Source: an uncultured Flavobacteriales bacterium | GTDB lineage: Bacteria > Bacteroidota > Bacteroidia > Flavobacteriales_D > Sanyastnellaceae | Assembly: GCA_905479115.1 (NCBI GenBank) | Contig: CAJQLF010000026.1 | Location: 36,583 to 100,582, forward strand | Length of the DNA: 64,000 nt | Direction: 5' to 3' | Shown: positions 52,626 through 62,582 of the stretch, piece after piece | Numbering within the stretch: the stretch's first letter is position 1 | Layout of the letters: the number at the start of each line of letters is the position of its first letter | Position numbers and translations under genes: made by a program | The notes under the pieces: generated by a model | What the model was told of the DNA's origin: nothing | Database searches by the model: none | The model's input: only the letters and a program-made list of their open reading frames with translations

Positions 52626-54167
52626 ATGGAGCAACACAGAAACCGGCTGAAATCTCTTCGCGAGGAAGCGTTACGTGGTGGCGGTGAAAAGCGAATGGAA
52701 GCGCAACACGCCAAAGGAAAATTGACAGCACGTGAGCGACTGGACTTGCTTTTAGATCCAGAAAGCTTTGAGGAATTGGGGATGTTGGTGAAGCATCGCT
52801 CGACGAATTTCGGATTGGACAAGCAGCAATTTCTGGGCGACGGCGTTGTTACAGGTTACGGTCGAATTGACGGCCGCCTGGTCTACGTTTTTTCCCAGGA
52901 TTTCACAGTCTTGGGAGGGTCTTTAGCGGAAGCTCATGCCAAAAAGATTTGCCGTGTAATGGACCTGGCCATGCAAAATGGCGCGCCGCTGATTGGACTC
53001 AATGACAGTGGAGGAGCGAGAATCCAAGAGGGGGTGGTTTCGCTCGGGGGATATGCTGACATATTTTACCGCAATGTGCGAGCCAGTGGGGTGATTCCTC
53101 AGTTGAGCGCAATTTTGGGGCCATGCGCTGGAGGAGCCGTGTATTCTCCAGCTTTAACGGACTTTGTTTTTATGACAGAAGGAACCAGTTACATGTTTGT
53201 GACAGGGCCGAATGTGGTAAAGACGGTAACGCATGAAGAGGTAAGCAGTGAAGATTTGGGAGGCGCTAAAACGCATGCGACTAAATCGGGAGTGACGCAC
53301 TTTACCTCTGCGAATGAGGCCCAGTCGATTGACCACATTAAACGGGTGCTCAGCTACCTTCCTCAGAATTGCGAAGAGGACCCGATACGACTGGAGTACC
53401 AGGGTTCCGACGAATCCCGTCCAAAGCTGGATTCGGTGGTGCCGGAGAGTGCTCAACAGCCCTACGACATTCGGGACGTGGTATCCGAGGTATGTGACGC
53501 GGGGTCGTTCACCGAGGTCCAGAAAGATTACGCCGAAAATATGGTCATTGGTTTTGCTCGCTTGGCAGGCCAGAGCATTGGCGTGGTGGCAAATCAACCT
53601 GCTTTTCTTGCCGGCGTGCTCGATATCAAAGCTTCAACGAAGGCTGCCCGTTTTGTCCGGACGTGCGATGCGTTCAATGTTCCGCTCCTGGTCTTGGAGG
53701 ATGTCCCTGGCTTCCTGCCCGGAACCGACCAAGAATGGAACGGCATCATTACCAACGGTGCTAAGTTGCTTTACGCATTCAGCGAGGCGACGGTGCCTCG
53801 GATTACGGTGATCACGCGCAAGGCTTATGGTGGGGCCTATGATGTGATGAACAGTCAGCACATCGGGGCGGATTTGGTCTATGCATGGCCCACAGCAGAA
53901 ATTGCTGTGATGGGAGCCAAAGGGGCGGCGGAAATCATTTTTAAGCGGGAAATCGCGGACTCAGAGAACCCGGAAGCGACGTGGAAGGAGAAGGAAGCCG
54001 ATTACGCGGAGCTCTTTGCCCATCCCTACAATGCAGCGGCCCGAGGCTATGTAGATGAAGTTATTCTTCCACATAACACCCGGGCCAAACTGATTCGAGC
54101 ATTTGAGATGCTCAAGAATAAAGTGGACACGTTGCCCCGCAAAAAGCATGGCAATCTCCCTCTCTGA
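52626..54167 (+). CDS. pccB: Acyl-CoA (propionyl-CoA type) carboxylase beta subunit
   Basis: Biotin-dependent carboxyltransferase subunit converting propionyl-CoA to methylmalonyl-CoA (or acetyl-CoA to malonyl-CoA). The 513-residue protein has the double crotonase fold: KGKLTARERLDLLLDPESFEE, the oxyanion-hole glycines in NDSGGARIQEGVVSLGGY and GPCAGGAVYSPAL, then LVLEDVPGFLPGTDQEWNGI, and KAYGGAYDVM with AVMGAKGAAEIIF near the C-terminus. No biotin-carrier or biotin carboxylase gene is adjacent. Substrate preference is inferred from overall similarity. It converges on the redoxin gene with five bases between stops. Confidence 0.93.
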   Translation: MEQHRNRLKSLREEALRGGGEKRMEAQHAKGKLTARERLDLLLDPESFEELGMLVKHRSTNFGLDKQQFLGDGVVTGYGRIDGRLVYVFSQDFTVLGGSLAEAHAKKICRVMDLAMQNGAPLIGLNDSGGARIQEGVVSLGGYADIFYRNVRASGVIPQLSAILGPCAGGAVYSPALTDFVFMTEGTSYMFVTGPNVVKTVTHEEVSSEDLGGAKTHATKSGVTHFTSANEAQSIDHIKRVLSYLPQNCEEDPIRLEYQGSDESRPKLDSVVPESAQQPYDIRDVVSEVCDAGSFTEVQKDYAENMVIGFARLAGQSIGVVANQPAFLAGVLDIKASTKAARFVRTCDAFNVPLLVLEDVPGFLPGTDQEWNGIITNGAKLLYAFSEATVPRITVITRKAYGGAYDVMNSQHIGADLVYAWPTAEIAVMGAKGAAEIIFKREIADSENPEATWKEKEADYAELFAHPYNAAARGYVDEVILPHNTRAKLIRAFEMLKNKVDTLPRKKHGNLPL

Positions 54168-54172
54168 TTGGT

Positions 54173-54835
54173 TTACTTAGAAACGCGCTTGATCGAACAG
54201 CCGATCGCTTTCGTTTCCGCTACGGAACATCGCTTTCCAGCGGCTACGGCGGTAATTGCATTTTCTACGTAGCGCTCACTTACAGCGTCTGCGTCGCTCA
54301 CGTTGTCGTCAATCGAGCCTCGGTACACGAGCGTCATATCGGCATCGAAGAGATACACATGGGGTGTTTTTAATGCACCGAACGCATCAGCTAGACGGTG
54401 GCCGGAGTCCAATAGGTAGGGCATGCCGTAGTCGTTTTCCTTGGCGTGCGCTTTCATCGCTTCCATGCTATCGTGGTTGTCGCGTTTGGCTTCGTTTGAA
54501 TTCACCAAAACCATGGACACACCGTTTTCTTTAGCGAAAGCCGCTGTCGCGTTGTACCGGCCCTCCCAACCGTCGCTCTTCTCACCATTTCCTACAACAA
54601 AAGGACAGGTATTGCAACTGAATACAACCAATACGCCGTTGGGTCCAGCAGCGGTTTCGAGGCTCATTTGGGTGCCATTGACGTTCATCATCAGCGCGTC
54701 GGCCAGCGGTGCTTTGGCTCCAATGGCCAATTCTGGCTGAGGATCTACACCAGAAGATGCACTCATCAGAACGAATGCGGCAGCAAATAATGCTACGCCA
54801 AGGACGGCACGCATGGGGGTAAAGAATGTTTTCAT
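54173..54835 (-). CDS. Secreted thioredoxin-fold (redoxin) protein
   Basis: A 220-residue protein with an N-terminal signal/anchor (about 10-27) and a thioredoxin-like fold of the AhpC/TSA-redoxin group. The active-site region is VVFSCNTCPFVVGNGE (Cys-x2-Cys), followed by GVSMVLVNSNEAKRDNHDS and the cis-Pro region LKTPHVYLFD. Two further cysteines lie near the C-terminus (KRCSVAETKAIGCSIK). It probably reduces or oxidises thiols in the periplasm. It is the last gene of a minus-strand run, 81 bases after queA. Confidence 0.85.
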   Translation of the reverse strand: MKTFFTPMRAVLGVALFAAAFVLMSASSGVDPQPELAIGAKAPLADALMMNVNGTQMSLETAAGPNGVLVVFSCNTCPFVVGNGEKSDGWEGRYNATAAFAKENGVSMVLVNSNEAKRDNHDSMEAMKAHAKENDYGMPYLLDSGHRLADAFGALKTPHVYLFDADMTLVYRGSIDDNVSDADAVSERYVENAITAVAAGKRCSVAETKAIGCSIKRVSK

Positions 54836-54916
54836 ATCGTCTTAAACAATTAGTTTGCGACGAAGTTCGCACATCCTTCGAGTCGCTGGGCAGGCCAGCA
54901 TCAGAAATGATGTGAA

Positions 54917-55966
54917 TTATTTAATCAACAGCGCGTCTCCGTAAGCGAAGAACCGGTATTTCTCCTTCATGGCTTCCGCATACGCCTCCATGACCAAGTC
55001 ATGTCCAGCAAAGGCAGAACTCAGCATCAACAGGGTGCTTTGGGGGGTGTGAAAGTTGGTGATGAGCGCATCCGAAATTTTGAAGTCATATTTCGGAAAG
55101 ATGAACTTATTGGTCCAACCATTGAAGGGCTTCAACGTCTCTGTCGTGCTCACGGATGTTTCCATCGCACGCATGGCAGTGGCTCCCACGGAAACAATTC
55201 GCCGACCCTCTTCTTTTGCTCGGTTGACCCGCGCCACGCAGTCTTCGGGGATGATTAACTGCTCAGAATCGACTTTGTGTTTGGTCAAATCCTCTACTTC
55301 CACAGGCCGGAAGGTGCCCAAACCGATGTGCAAGGTCAGAAACGTGAGGTCAATCCCCTTGATTTCCAGTCGCTTCAGCAATTGCTTGGAAAAGTGAAGA
55401 CCCGCCGTTGGAACGGCTACCGCTCCCAACTTATCCGCGTAAATGGTTTGGAACCGCTCTCTGTCCTCAGGCTCCACGGGGCGGTCAATGTACTTGGGGA
55501 TTGGTGTTTCTCCGAGCTGGAAAATGACGTCCATAAACTCTTCGTACGAGCCATCGAATAAGAAGCGCAAGGTTCGTCCTCGCGATGTGGTGTTGTCAAT
55601 GACTTCAGCCACCAATTCGTCGTTCTCACCGAAATACAGTTTGTTTCCAATTCGGATTTTGCGAGCGGGATCAACGAGTACATCCCACAAAATGCTTTCC
55701 CGGTTCAATTCTCTCAACAGGAAGACTTCAATGACTGCGCCAGTCTTTTCTTTGTTGCCGTAAAGTTTGGCGGGAAACACGCGCGTATCATTGGCTACAA
55801 AAACATCGCCTTCATCAAATTCGTGCAAAACATCTTTGAACATCTTGTGCTCAATCTTGCCTGTATCCTTGTGAACCACCATCATGCGGCTATCGTCGCG
55901 GTTGTCCATGGGCCGCTGAGCAATCAGTTCAGGCGAGATGTCGTACTTGAAGGAGGATAATTTCAT
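54917..55966 (-). CDS. queA: tRNA preQ1(34) S-adenosylmethionine ribosyltransferase-isomerase
   Basis: Transfers and isomerises the ribose of S-adenosylmethionine to preQ1 in the tRNA wobble position, making epoxyqueuosine. The 349-residue protein begins [20 protein letters not shown] and includes [45 protein letters not shown] and [18 protein letters not shown], all QueA signatures. The start at 55966 removes 46 unrelated residues that would overlap truB. A full promoter (TTG 56014-56012, TAGCTTTG 55991-55984) lies inside the end of truB, so queA may be expressed independently of mfd-truB. Confidence 0.95.
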   Translation of the reverse strand: MKLSSFKYDISPELIAQRPMDNRDDSRMMVVHKDTGKIEHKMFKDVLHEFDEGDVFVANDTRVFPAKLYGNKEKTGAVIEVFLLRELNRESILWDVLVDPARKIRIGNKLYFGENDELVAEVIDNTTSRGRTLRFLFDGSYEEFMDVIFQLGETPIPKYIDRPVEPEDRERFQTIYADKLGAVAVPTAGLHFSKQLLKRLEIKGIDLTFLTLHIGLGTFRPVEVEDLTKHKVDSEQLIIPEDCVARVNRAKEEGRRIVSVGATAMRAMETSVSTTETLKPFNGWTNKFIFPKYDFKISDALITNFHTPQSTLLMLSSAFAGHDLVMEAYAEAMKEKYRFFAYGDALLIK

Positions 55967-55983
55967 GGGAGCTAAATGGTCGG

Positions 55984-56014
55984 CAAAGCTAAGGAATTCG
56001 CAATCAAAGGTCAA
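55984..56014 (-). promoter_or_regulatory. Internal promoter for queA
   Basis: On the minus strand TTG at 56014-56012, a 20-base spacer and TAGCTTTG at 55991-55984 match the Bacteroidota consensus exactly, overlapping the last codons of truB and lying 17 bases before the queA ATG. Confidence 0.45.
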
Positions 56015-56795
56015 CCGAAGAATCGGAAGGCGTCTGGGTAAGCGGGATGATGGCTTCGAGGATGGCGTCCAAACTTTGGCATTGGTCCAAGGAATACGGG
56101 CCACTGCGAGTGCGTTGGAGTGCGATCAGGTGTCCGCCAACCTCCAGGGATTTTCCTAAATCACGAGCCAAAGCACGGATGTATGTGCCTTTGGAACAGT
56201 CAATGGTGGCTTGAACATCGACGACATGGTGGCCGTCGACTTGCTCGTGAGTGACTTCTTTTATGTCGAATTGACGGACGGTGATGGGAGCGGTTTTGAG
56301 GTTGATTTCTCCTCCCTTGCGTGCTACGGCATACGCCTTTTGGCCTTTGATTTTTTTTGCGCTGTATAAGGGCGGCATTTGATCAAATGACCCAGTCCAT
56401 TGAGCAGCTGCGTTCACAATCTGCTCAAATTGCAGGTGTTTGGCGGATGTCCATTCATCGACAGGCAACTCGGTGTCGAGGCATGGGGTTATGGCGCCAA
56501 GACGAATAGCGGCCTCGTAGGTTTTAGAGTCTGACTGAAGCTGCTCGATGGATTTCGTTGCCTGACCTGTGCAAACGACCAAGACGCCCGTCGCGAGGGG
56601 GTCCAAGGTCCCGGCGTGCCCTACTTTGATTTTTTTGATCCCGAGCGCATGCCGGAGGTGGTACCTGATTTTATTGACGACATCGAAAGACGTCCACCCA
56701 AGCGGCTTGTCCACCAAGAGGATTTGCCCTTCGAGGAACAGCGACGTGTCACTGAAGTCCATCAACGCTAATTCTCCAAGGGGCTTACTCGGCAT
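56004..56795 (-). CDS. truB: tRNA pseudouridine(55) synthase
   Basis: Makes pseudouridine 55 in the T-loop of tRNAs. The 263-residue protein has [15 protein letters not shown] near the N-terminus, the catalytic aspartate in [16 protein letters not shown], and [23 protein letters not shown]. Starting at 56795 it overlaps mfd by 11 bases; an internal ATG at 56762 ([12 protein letters not shown]) is an equally reasonable start and would leave a 22-base gap. It is followed by queA after 37 bases, a logical tRNA-modification pair. Confidence 0.94.
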   Translation of the reverse strand: MPSKPLGELALMDFSDTSLFLEGQILLVDKPLGWTSFDVVNKIRYHLRHALGIKKIKVGHAGTLDPLATGVLVVCTGQATKSIEQLQSDSKTYEAAIRLGAITPCLDTELPVDEWTSAKHLQFEQIVNAAAQWTGSFDQMPPLYSAKKIKGQKAYAVARKGGEINLKTAPITVRQFDIKEVTHEQVDGHHVVDVQATIDCSKGTYIRALARDLGKSLEVGGHLIALQRTRSGPYSLDQCQSLDAILEAIIPLTQTPSDSSVDL

Positions 56796-59700
56796 GGCGT
56801 TTGGTCTCTGGGGCTTTGTAATCGGGAGCGGCTTCTTCAGCCCGCATCCCAGCGATGTCTTCCAATACCCGCAATGCGGCCAATGGGCTGGTAATGTTCT
56901 CTATGCTCATGCGCAGGGCGTTGTTGCGCTGGTACATTTTGGTGTCCCGCGCATGAAGCTTGAGGTAATTCAAGATGCGAGCAAACGTGGGACCTTGGAA
57001 GAAAAGACTCTCCTCATCGGCGATGAATGCTGCAATGAGTTTCTCTCCTTTCAATACAATTTTTTCCATTCCGAGGTATTCCGCGAGCCACCGGAGCCGG
57101 ATGGTCTCAATGAGGTCCTCCGTTTCCTGAGGGAGCGGTCCAAATCGGTCTTCCAAACGCGCTTTAAAATGGGTCAAATCTGCAGCTTTATCGAGGTCGT
57201 CGAGTTCGCGGTACAGGGAAATCCGCTCCGGGATATCCGATACGTAGTGGTCGGGAATCATCAGAGCAAAATCGGTTTCGATTGCAGCCTCGCGCACATA
57301 GCGCCGGTCAGCTTTCTCTTCTTCGTTGAATAATTCGGAAAACGACTCCTCCTTGAGCTCTTGAACGGCTTCGGAAAGGATTTTTTGGTACATATCAAAT
57401 CCCAATTCTGAGATGAAGCCACTCTGTTCTCCACCGAGAAGATCGCCTGCTCCACGAATATCCAAATCCCGCATCGCGATCTGGATCCCACTGCCGAGGT
57501 CGCTGAATTGTTCGATGGCTTGCAGGCGTTTTCTGCTCTCATCCGGCAGCAAACTTAATGGCGGCGAAAGCAGATAGCAGAAGGCTTTTTTATTCGACCG
57601 ACCCACGCGGCCGCGCAATTGATGAAGGTCACTAAGACCAAACTGATGGGCGTCATTGATGATCATCGTATTGGCATTGCTGATGTCAATGCCTGACTCT
57701 ATGATGGTGGTGGCTACGAGCACATCGAACGCGCCATCGATGAAACGCGCCATCATGTCTTCAAGTTGTTTTCCATCCATCTGACCGTGCCCAATTCCCA
57801 CCCGGGCATCCGGAACCAACCGGGTGATCATTCCGGCGACCTCTTGAATGTTTTTGACACGGTTGTTCACGAAGTATACCTGGCCGCCGCGGCTCAATTC
57901 ATAGGATATGGCGTCCCGAATAATTTCTTCATTGAAAGGGGAGAGTGCTGTCTCGACAGGTTGCCGGTTGGGAGGAGGTGTGGCGATGGTGCTGAGGTCA
58001 CGGGCACCCATCAAGCTGAACTGCAACGTCCGAGGAATGGGAGTTGCCGTAAGCGTGAGCGTATCAACATTGGCTCGGAGTGTTTTGAGTTTGTCTTTGA
58101 CCGCAACTCCGAATTTCTGCTCTTCATCAATGACCAATAAACCGAGGTCTTTAAACTGAACCCGCTTTCCTACCAGCGCATGAGTTCCAATGAGGATGTC
58201 CACTTGGCCCGCTTCCAGTTTTTTCAGCGTTTCGGTAAGTTTTTTACCTGTTTTGAATCGATTGATGTAGTCGACGGTTACCGGAAAATCTCTTAGACGA
58301 CGAGAGAAGCTACGAAAATGCTGCATGGACAAAATCGTCGTAGGAACGAGCACCGCCACTTGTTTTCCGTCTGCAGCAGCTTTGAAAGCTGCTCGGATGG
58401 CCACTTCTGTTTTCCCGAAGCCCACATCGCCGCATACCAGTCGGTCCATTGGAGTGCTGCGCTCCATGTCCTTTTTGACGGCCTGAATCGCAGCATGTTG
58501 ATCGGGTGTTTCCTCGAACATGAAACTCGCCTCCAATTCATGCAGCATGTAATTGTCCGGAGAAAAAGAAAAGCCCGTTGCGTTTTTGCGCCTCGCATAT
58601 AATTTCAATAGATCAAATGCAAGTTCCTTGACACGGGACTTGGTTTTGGCCTTGGTTGCTGCCCATGCGCCAGTGCCCAATTTGCTGATTTTGGGTTTCG
58701 TTCCCTCTTTGGATGAATACTTGGAAATGCGGTGCAGCGAATGGATGTTCACGTAGAGCACATCTCCGCCCTTGTAACTCAGCCGAATGGCCTCTTGATC
58801 CTTCCCGTTGACATCGATTTTTTGGAGTCCTCCAAATTGCCCAATGCCGTGATCGATGTGGACGACGTAGTCCCCGGGCTGCAAGGCGGAGAGCTCCTTG
58901 AGCGTGAGGGCTTGTTTGCTTTTTTTGAAGCCCTCTTTCAATCGAAAGCGGTGATATCGCTCAAACAGTTGGTGATCGGTATAGACCAACAATTTGAGTT
59001 GCTTATCCACAAACCCCTGGCTCAGTTCAATAGGGAGGGGGTGATGTGGAACTTCGGCCTCGCGATCGGCAAAAATATCGTGCAGCCGCTCGATTTGCGT
59101 GGCTTGGCCCGCAACGATTACGTTGTGATAGCCCTGCCGGTGATTGGCCTGCAGGTTGGAGGTAATCAAATCGAAGTTCTTATTGAAGCTAGGCTGAGGA
59201 ATCATATCCCATTGAAGAACCAAGCGCTCGGGAAAGGTCGTTCCTCCATCGAATTCCACAACATGAAAGGGACTGAGCAGGGGGAGCAGCTTCTCCGGCG
59301 CAATGAACAGCTCGTCTGGCGCGGTGAACTTGAGAGAATCGCTGACGCGCTCAAAGGCGCTTTCGGCGCGCTCCATGGTCTTTGCAAGGTGCTTCTCCGT
59401 TCGTTTCGCATCGGTCAGCCAGATGCGGGTATCGGCAGGAATGAAGTTGAAGATCGGCTCAACCGATTCATGCAAGCTTTGGTCCCCAATGTTCGGCACC
59501 ACGACTGCGCGGGTCATCTTGTTGACGCTTAATTGGCTGATGGGGTCAAACTTCCGAATGGAGTCGACTTCATCACCAAAAAATTCAATGCGATACGGAT
59601 GGTCGAATGAGAACGAAAACACATCTACGATGCCTCCTCGGACGGCGTACTGTCCGGGTTCGTAGACAAAGTCAACCTTGTGAAATCCGTATTCAATGAA

Positions 59701-60228
59701 GACCTCATCCAAGAAGTCGAGGGTATATTTCTCACCAATGGAGAGCGAAAATGTCTGTTCAGACAGCTCACGCTTGCTGATAACCCGCTCGGCAACCGCT
59801 TCTCCAAAAGTAACGATGGCCAACCCTTTCCCATGCCGATTGATCTCATTGAGCACTTCTGCACGCATGGCAATATTCGCATTCTCTGTGACCTCTTCTT
59901 GGTAGGGGACGCGTGCGGATCTCGGAAAAAACAAAACCCGGTGCGTATCGCCGATCAGTTGTTGAAGGTCATTGAGAAAATACGCCGCGGTTTCCTTGTC
60001 ATCGAGGATGAACAGGTGGCTAGGTTCTTTGTCTTCTGAGCGATTCGAACCAACGTTGGAGGAATCGGGGTCCTGGGAGGGATGCATCAAGGCTGATGCC
60101 AGCATGGCCGTTGCAGAGCCTACGATGCCCTTCAACTCAATCTTCGAGGCCTCTTGATTCCAAGCGGATTTCAAAAGCGCAGAGCGCTGATCAGAACGAT
60201 AAAAATTGAGTAAGTCGTTGACGCGCAT
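56785..60228 (-). CDS. mfd: Transcription-repair coupling factor
   Basis: Removes stalled RNA polymerase from damaged DNA and recruits UvrA. The 1147-residue protein contains an N-terminal UvrB-like region ([21 protein letters not shown]), the RNA polymerase-interaction domain ([21 protein letters not shown]), the helicase core with Walker [22 protein letters not shown] in [19 protein letters not shown] and [10 protein letters not shown], the TRG segment [18 protein letters not shown], and the C-terminal TRCF domain. ATG 60228 ([10 protein letters not shown]) is preferred over a TTG at 60252, which overlaps a TAACTTTG element (60257-60250) that is a good -7 candidate. It is co-directional with truB. 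Confidence 0.95.
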   Translation of the reverse strand: MRVNDLLNFYRSDQRSALLKSAWNQEASKIELKGIVGSATAMLASALMHPSQDPDSSNVGSNRSEDKEPSHLFILDDKETAAYFLNDLQQLIGDTHRVLFFPRSARVPYQEEVTENANIAMRAEVLNEINRHGKGLAIVTFGEAVAERVISKRELSEQTFSLSIGEKYTLDFLDEVFIEYGFHKVDFVYEPGQYAVRGGIVDVFSFSFDHPYRIEFFGDEVDSIRKFDPISQLSVNKMTRAVVVPNIGDQSLHESVEPIFNFIPADTRIWLTDAKRTEKHLAKTMERAESAFERVSDSLKFTAPDELFIAPEKLLPLLSPFHVVEFDGGTTFPERLVLQWDMIPQPSFNKNFDLITSNLQANHRQGYHNVIVAGQATQIERLHDIFADREAEVPHHPLPIELSQGFVDKQLKLLVYTDHQLFERYHRFRLKEGFKKSKQALTLKELSALQPGDYVVHIDHGIGQFGGLQKIDVNGKDQEAIRLSYKGGDVLYVNIHSLHRISKYSSKEGTKPKISKLGTGAWAATKAKTKSRVKELAFDLLKLYARRKNATGFSFSPDNYMLHELEASFMFEETPDQHAAIQAVKKDMERSTPMDRLVCGDVGFGKTEVAIRAAFKAAADGKQVAVLVPTTILSMQHFRSFSRRLRDFPVTVDYINRFKTGKKLTETLKKLEAGQVDILIGTHALVGKRVQFKDLGLLVIDEEQKFGVAVKDKLKTLRANVDTLTLTATPIPRTLQFSLMGARDLSTIATPPPNRQPVETALSPFNEEIIRDAISYELSRGGQVYFVNNRVKNIQEVAGMITRLVPDARVGIGHGQMDGKQLEDMMARFIDGAFDVLVATTIIESGIDISNANTMIINDAHQFGLSDLHQLRGRVGRSNKKAFCYLLSPPLSLLPDESRKRLQAIEQFSDLGSGIQIAMRDLDIRGAGDLLGGEQSGFISELGFDMYQKILSEAVQELKEESFSELFNEEEKADRRYVREAAIETDFALMIPDHYVSDIPERISLYRELDDLDKAADLTHFKARLEDRFGPLPQETEDLIETIRLRWLAEYLGMEKIVLKGEKLIAAFIADEESLFFQGPTFARILNYLKLHARDTKMYQRNNALRMSIENITSPLAALRVLEDIAGMRAEEAAPDYKAPETKRHAE

Positions 60229-60276
60229 AAATGGCCGAATCAGAGGCGACAAAGTTAGCGGGTCAACCCAACGATT

Positions 60277-61299
60277 TCACGAAGTTTTCTCTTTGGATAT
60301 CCAACACGATCGAAGGCCTTGAATCATATTGACACTGCCCACATAAAATGGCGAGCGCTCGTGCAGGTGGCTGGGTTGGCGGGTTAGAATTTCACCGGTG
60401 TTGTCTTCCGCGAGCCCTCCTGCTTGTAATGCGATGAAGGCCAGAGGATTGCATTCGTACATCAACCGCAGCTTGCCTTCAGGATGGCGCGTGGTGCTGG
60501 GATATAAGTAGATGCCCCCCTTGATGAGGTTGCGGTGAAAGTCGGTGACCAAACTGCCAATGTATCGCCCCTTCAATCCCAATCCTTTGGTTTCGCGGCA
60601 CCCTGCAATGAATTGTTTGATGGCCTGCGGAGCGGCATCCAACAGCGCATCATTGATGGAATAAACAGTTCCTGATTCAGGAAAGGTCATGTCCGGGTGT
60701 GAGAGGAAAAATTCACCAACGGCAGGATCGAGTGTAAAACCGTTGACGCCGCTTCCTGTGGTGTACACCAGCATGGTCGACGAACCGTATAAAATGTAAC
60801 CCGCTACAACTTGCTCTGTTCCAACTTGTAGGAAGTCTTGATCCGATAGAGGCTCTCCAAGTGGGGTTACCCGGCGGTAGATGCTGAAGATGGTGCCGAT
60901 TGATACATTGACGTCAATGTTGGAGCTACCATCCAAGGGATCAATCATCACAACGTATTTGCCGCTTCGGCCTTGATCGCCGCAAAGGATGTAGTTTTCT
61001 TGTTCTTCCGACCCTATGCCCGCGACAGATTTGCCCGCTGTGAGGATGCGCATGAACGTGCGGTCTGCAAAGACATCCAATTTCTGCTGGGACTCATTGT
61101 GGGTGTTCTGGGATCCCGATTCGCCTAAGATTCCCGCCAGTCCTGCTCGATTGACCTGGTGGTTTACAATTTTTGCCGCGACACCGATGTCGGTTAGCAG
61201 GCGGGTGAGTTGACCGGATACGAACGGGAATTCCGCTTGGGTATCCATGATGAACTCCTGAAGGGTAATGGCTTTTGACATGGCTTCGGTTTTGTTCAT
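60277..61299 (-). CDS. fbp: Class I fructose-1,6-bisphosphatase
   Basis: Gluconeogenic phosphatase hydrolysing fructose 1,6-bisphosphate. The 340-residue protein has the metal-binding signature VVMIDPLDGSSNIDVNVSIG, GSEEQENYILCGDQ, and the active-site KGGIYLYPSTTRHPEGKLRLMYECNPLAF region. The start at 61299 (MNKTEAMSKAITLQEFI) gives a normal class I N-terminus; ATG codons at 61332 and 61281 are alternatives. It follows rsmA by 44 bases and precedes mfd by 48 on the same strand. Confidence 0.95.
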   Translation of the reverse strand: MNKTEAMSKAITLQEFIMDTQAEFPFVSGQLTRLLTDIGVAAKIVNHQVNRAGLAGILGESGSQNTHNESQQKLDVFADRTFMRILTAGKSVAGIGSEEQENYILCGDQGRSGKYVVMIDPLDGSSNIDVNVSIGTIFSIYRRVTPLGEPLSDQDFLQVGTEQVVAGYILYGSSTMLVYTTGSGVNGFTLDPAVGEFFLSHPDMTFPESGTVYSINDALLDAAPQAIKQFIAGCRETKGLGLKGRYIGSLVTDFHRNLIKGGIYLYPSTTRHPEGKLRLMYECNPLAFIALQAGGLAEDNTGEILTRQPSHLHERSPFYVGSVNMIQGLRSCWISKEKTS

Positions 61300-61343
61300 T
61301 TCAAAACCAAAGCGAATATACGGCATCCCCAACCGGCGGGCAC

Positions 61344-62135
61344 TTAGCTCTTTGGAATCGACTCAGCGAGTTGCAGGAATTGTTCAGGAGATAGTTGCTC
61401 GGCGCGCAGTCCCAAAAAATCAGTGTCGACGCTTTCAATATTGAGACCCCCTGATTTGAGTGCGTTTCTGAGCGTTTTTCGCCGTTGATTAAACGCCACT
61501 TTGGTGATTCGCTTCAGGTGGGCGTAGTTGATGTGGTCTGTTGACTCAGTCTTCTGAGTCAATCGCAGCACACCGCTTTGCACCTTGGGAGGCGGGGTAA
61601 AAACATGGGGTGGCACCGTGAAGAGGTATTCTGCATGGTAAAAGGTCTGAACCAGCACACTGAGAATGCCGTAGGTTTTGGAGCCGTGGGCAGAGCAGAT
61701 GCGCTCGGCCACTTCTTTTTGAAACATCCCCACCAGCTCTGTGCTTCTGACGCGCCAGTCTAAAAACTTAAAGAGAATCTGTGAGCTGATGTTGTAGGGA
61801 AAGTTCCCGACAACGATGATGTCTCCGCTTGGGGCCAATTCAGACTCTTTCAGCGCCAAGAAATCGGCTGCCATAACTTGATGGGGTTCGATCCAAGGAG
61901 CATTCTTCAAAAAGGCAACGCTCTCCTGATCGACCTCGAGAGCCAGTACTGCTCCACCAAAGCGGCTAACCAAGGGCTTGGTTAGCGCACCTGTGCCGGG
62001 GCCAATTTCCAATAGGATGGAATCTTTGCGTGCAGATTGGATCGACTCAACAAGGCGCACGGCGACATGCTCATCGTTTAGAAAGTGCTGGCCAAGGTGC
62101 TTCTTCGCCTTAACTCCATGTGATTTGAGGGCCAT
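61344..62135 (-). CDS. rsmA: 16S rRNA (adenine(1518)-N6/adenine(1519)-N6)-dimethyltransferase
   Basis: Dimethylates two adenines near the 3' end of 16S rRNA during ribosome assembly. The 263-residue protein carries KKHLGQHFLNDEHVAVRLV (12-30), the SAM-binding LLEIGPGTGALTKPLV, and the catalytic VVGNFPYNISSQIL. The C-terminal helical domain ends with the FNQRRKTLRNALK segment typical of RsmA/KsgA. It begins five bases after the DUF4286 gene and is transcribed with it. Confidence 0.96.
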   Translation of the reverse strand: MALKSHGVKAKKHLGQHFLNDEHVAVRLVESIQSARKDSILLEIGPGTGALTKPLVSRFGGAVLALEVDQESVAFLKNAPWIEPHQVMAADFLALKESELAPSGDIIVVGNFPYNISSQILFKFLDWRVRSTELVGMFQKEVAERICSAHGSKTYGILSVLVQTFYHAEYLFTVPPHVFTPPPKVQSGVLRLTQKTESTDHINYAHLKRITKVAFNQRRKTLRNALKSGGLNIESVDTDFLGLRAEQLSPEQFLQLAESIPKS

Positions 62136-62140
62136 AAAGG

Positions 62141-62515
62141 TTAATTTTTGGAGACTTCGGCTTCTGTGATAACTTCTCCTTCTTCAACAACATGCAGAAC
62201 CGTGCGAAAGGCGGGGGCGCCCTCACCGAAATGTTCCAGGTACTGGCGCTGTAATTCAGCAGCATGGTTTGACTGATATTCTTGGAACTTTTCTATGTTT
62301 TCGGCGAAATATTGAATCGCTAGTGTGTATGTTTCTGTAGATTCGTCGAGCATTCTACAAATCTTATATCCAGAAAAGCAATGAGTGGAAAAAATTTTGG
62401 GTATGTGGTTTTTGCGCATATAAGCTATCCAATCCGCGTATATCAAGGCATCCACGCTTACTGTAACATTGTACAAAATCCGGTTTGACCGACGGTTAAT
62501 AGAATTTTGTCGCAT
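62141..62515 (-). CDS. DUF4286 family protein
   Basis: A 124-residue protein of the Bacteroidota family DUF4286 (ferredoxin-like fold predicted). Recognisable stretches are ILYNVTVSVDALIYADWIAYMRKNHIP (13-39), TLAIQYFAENIEKFQEYQSNHA, and FRTVLHVVEEGEV. The first 12 residues (MRQNSINRRSNR) are an extra basic extension compared with the usual MILYNVTV start, and no nearer start codon exists. Function unknown. It lies five bases before rsmA, in the same operon. Confidence 0.82.
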   Translation of the reverse strand: MRQNSINRRSNRILYNVTVSVDALIYADWIAYMRKNHIPKIFSTHCFSGYKICRMLDESTETYTLAIQYFAENIEKFQEYQSNHAAELQRQYLEHFGEGAPAFRTVLHVVEEGEVITEAEVSKN

Positions 62516-62582
62516 TGGTTTGGTGGTTTATCGAGATTTTTCTTGTATATTCGAATTCTGAAATCTTAACCAAGATAAAGTG

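Noticed and set aside
62516..62582. Possible tRNA or small RNA between DUF4286 and the repetitive protein gene
   Set aside because: The 67 bases show no cloverleaf or stable hairpin; they look like a promoter region only.
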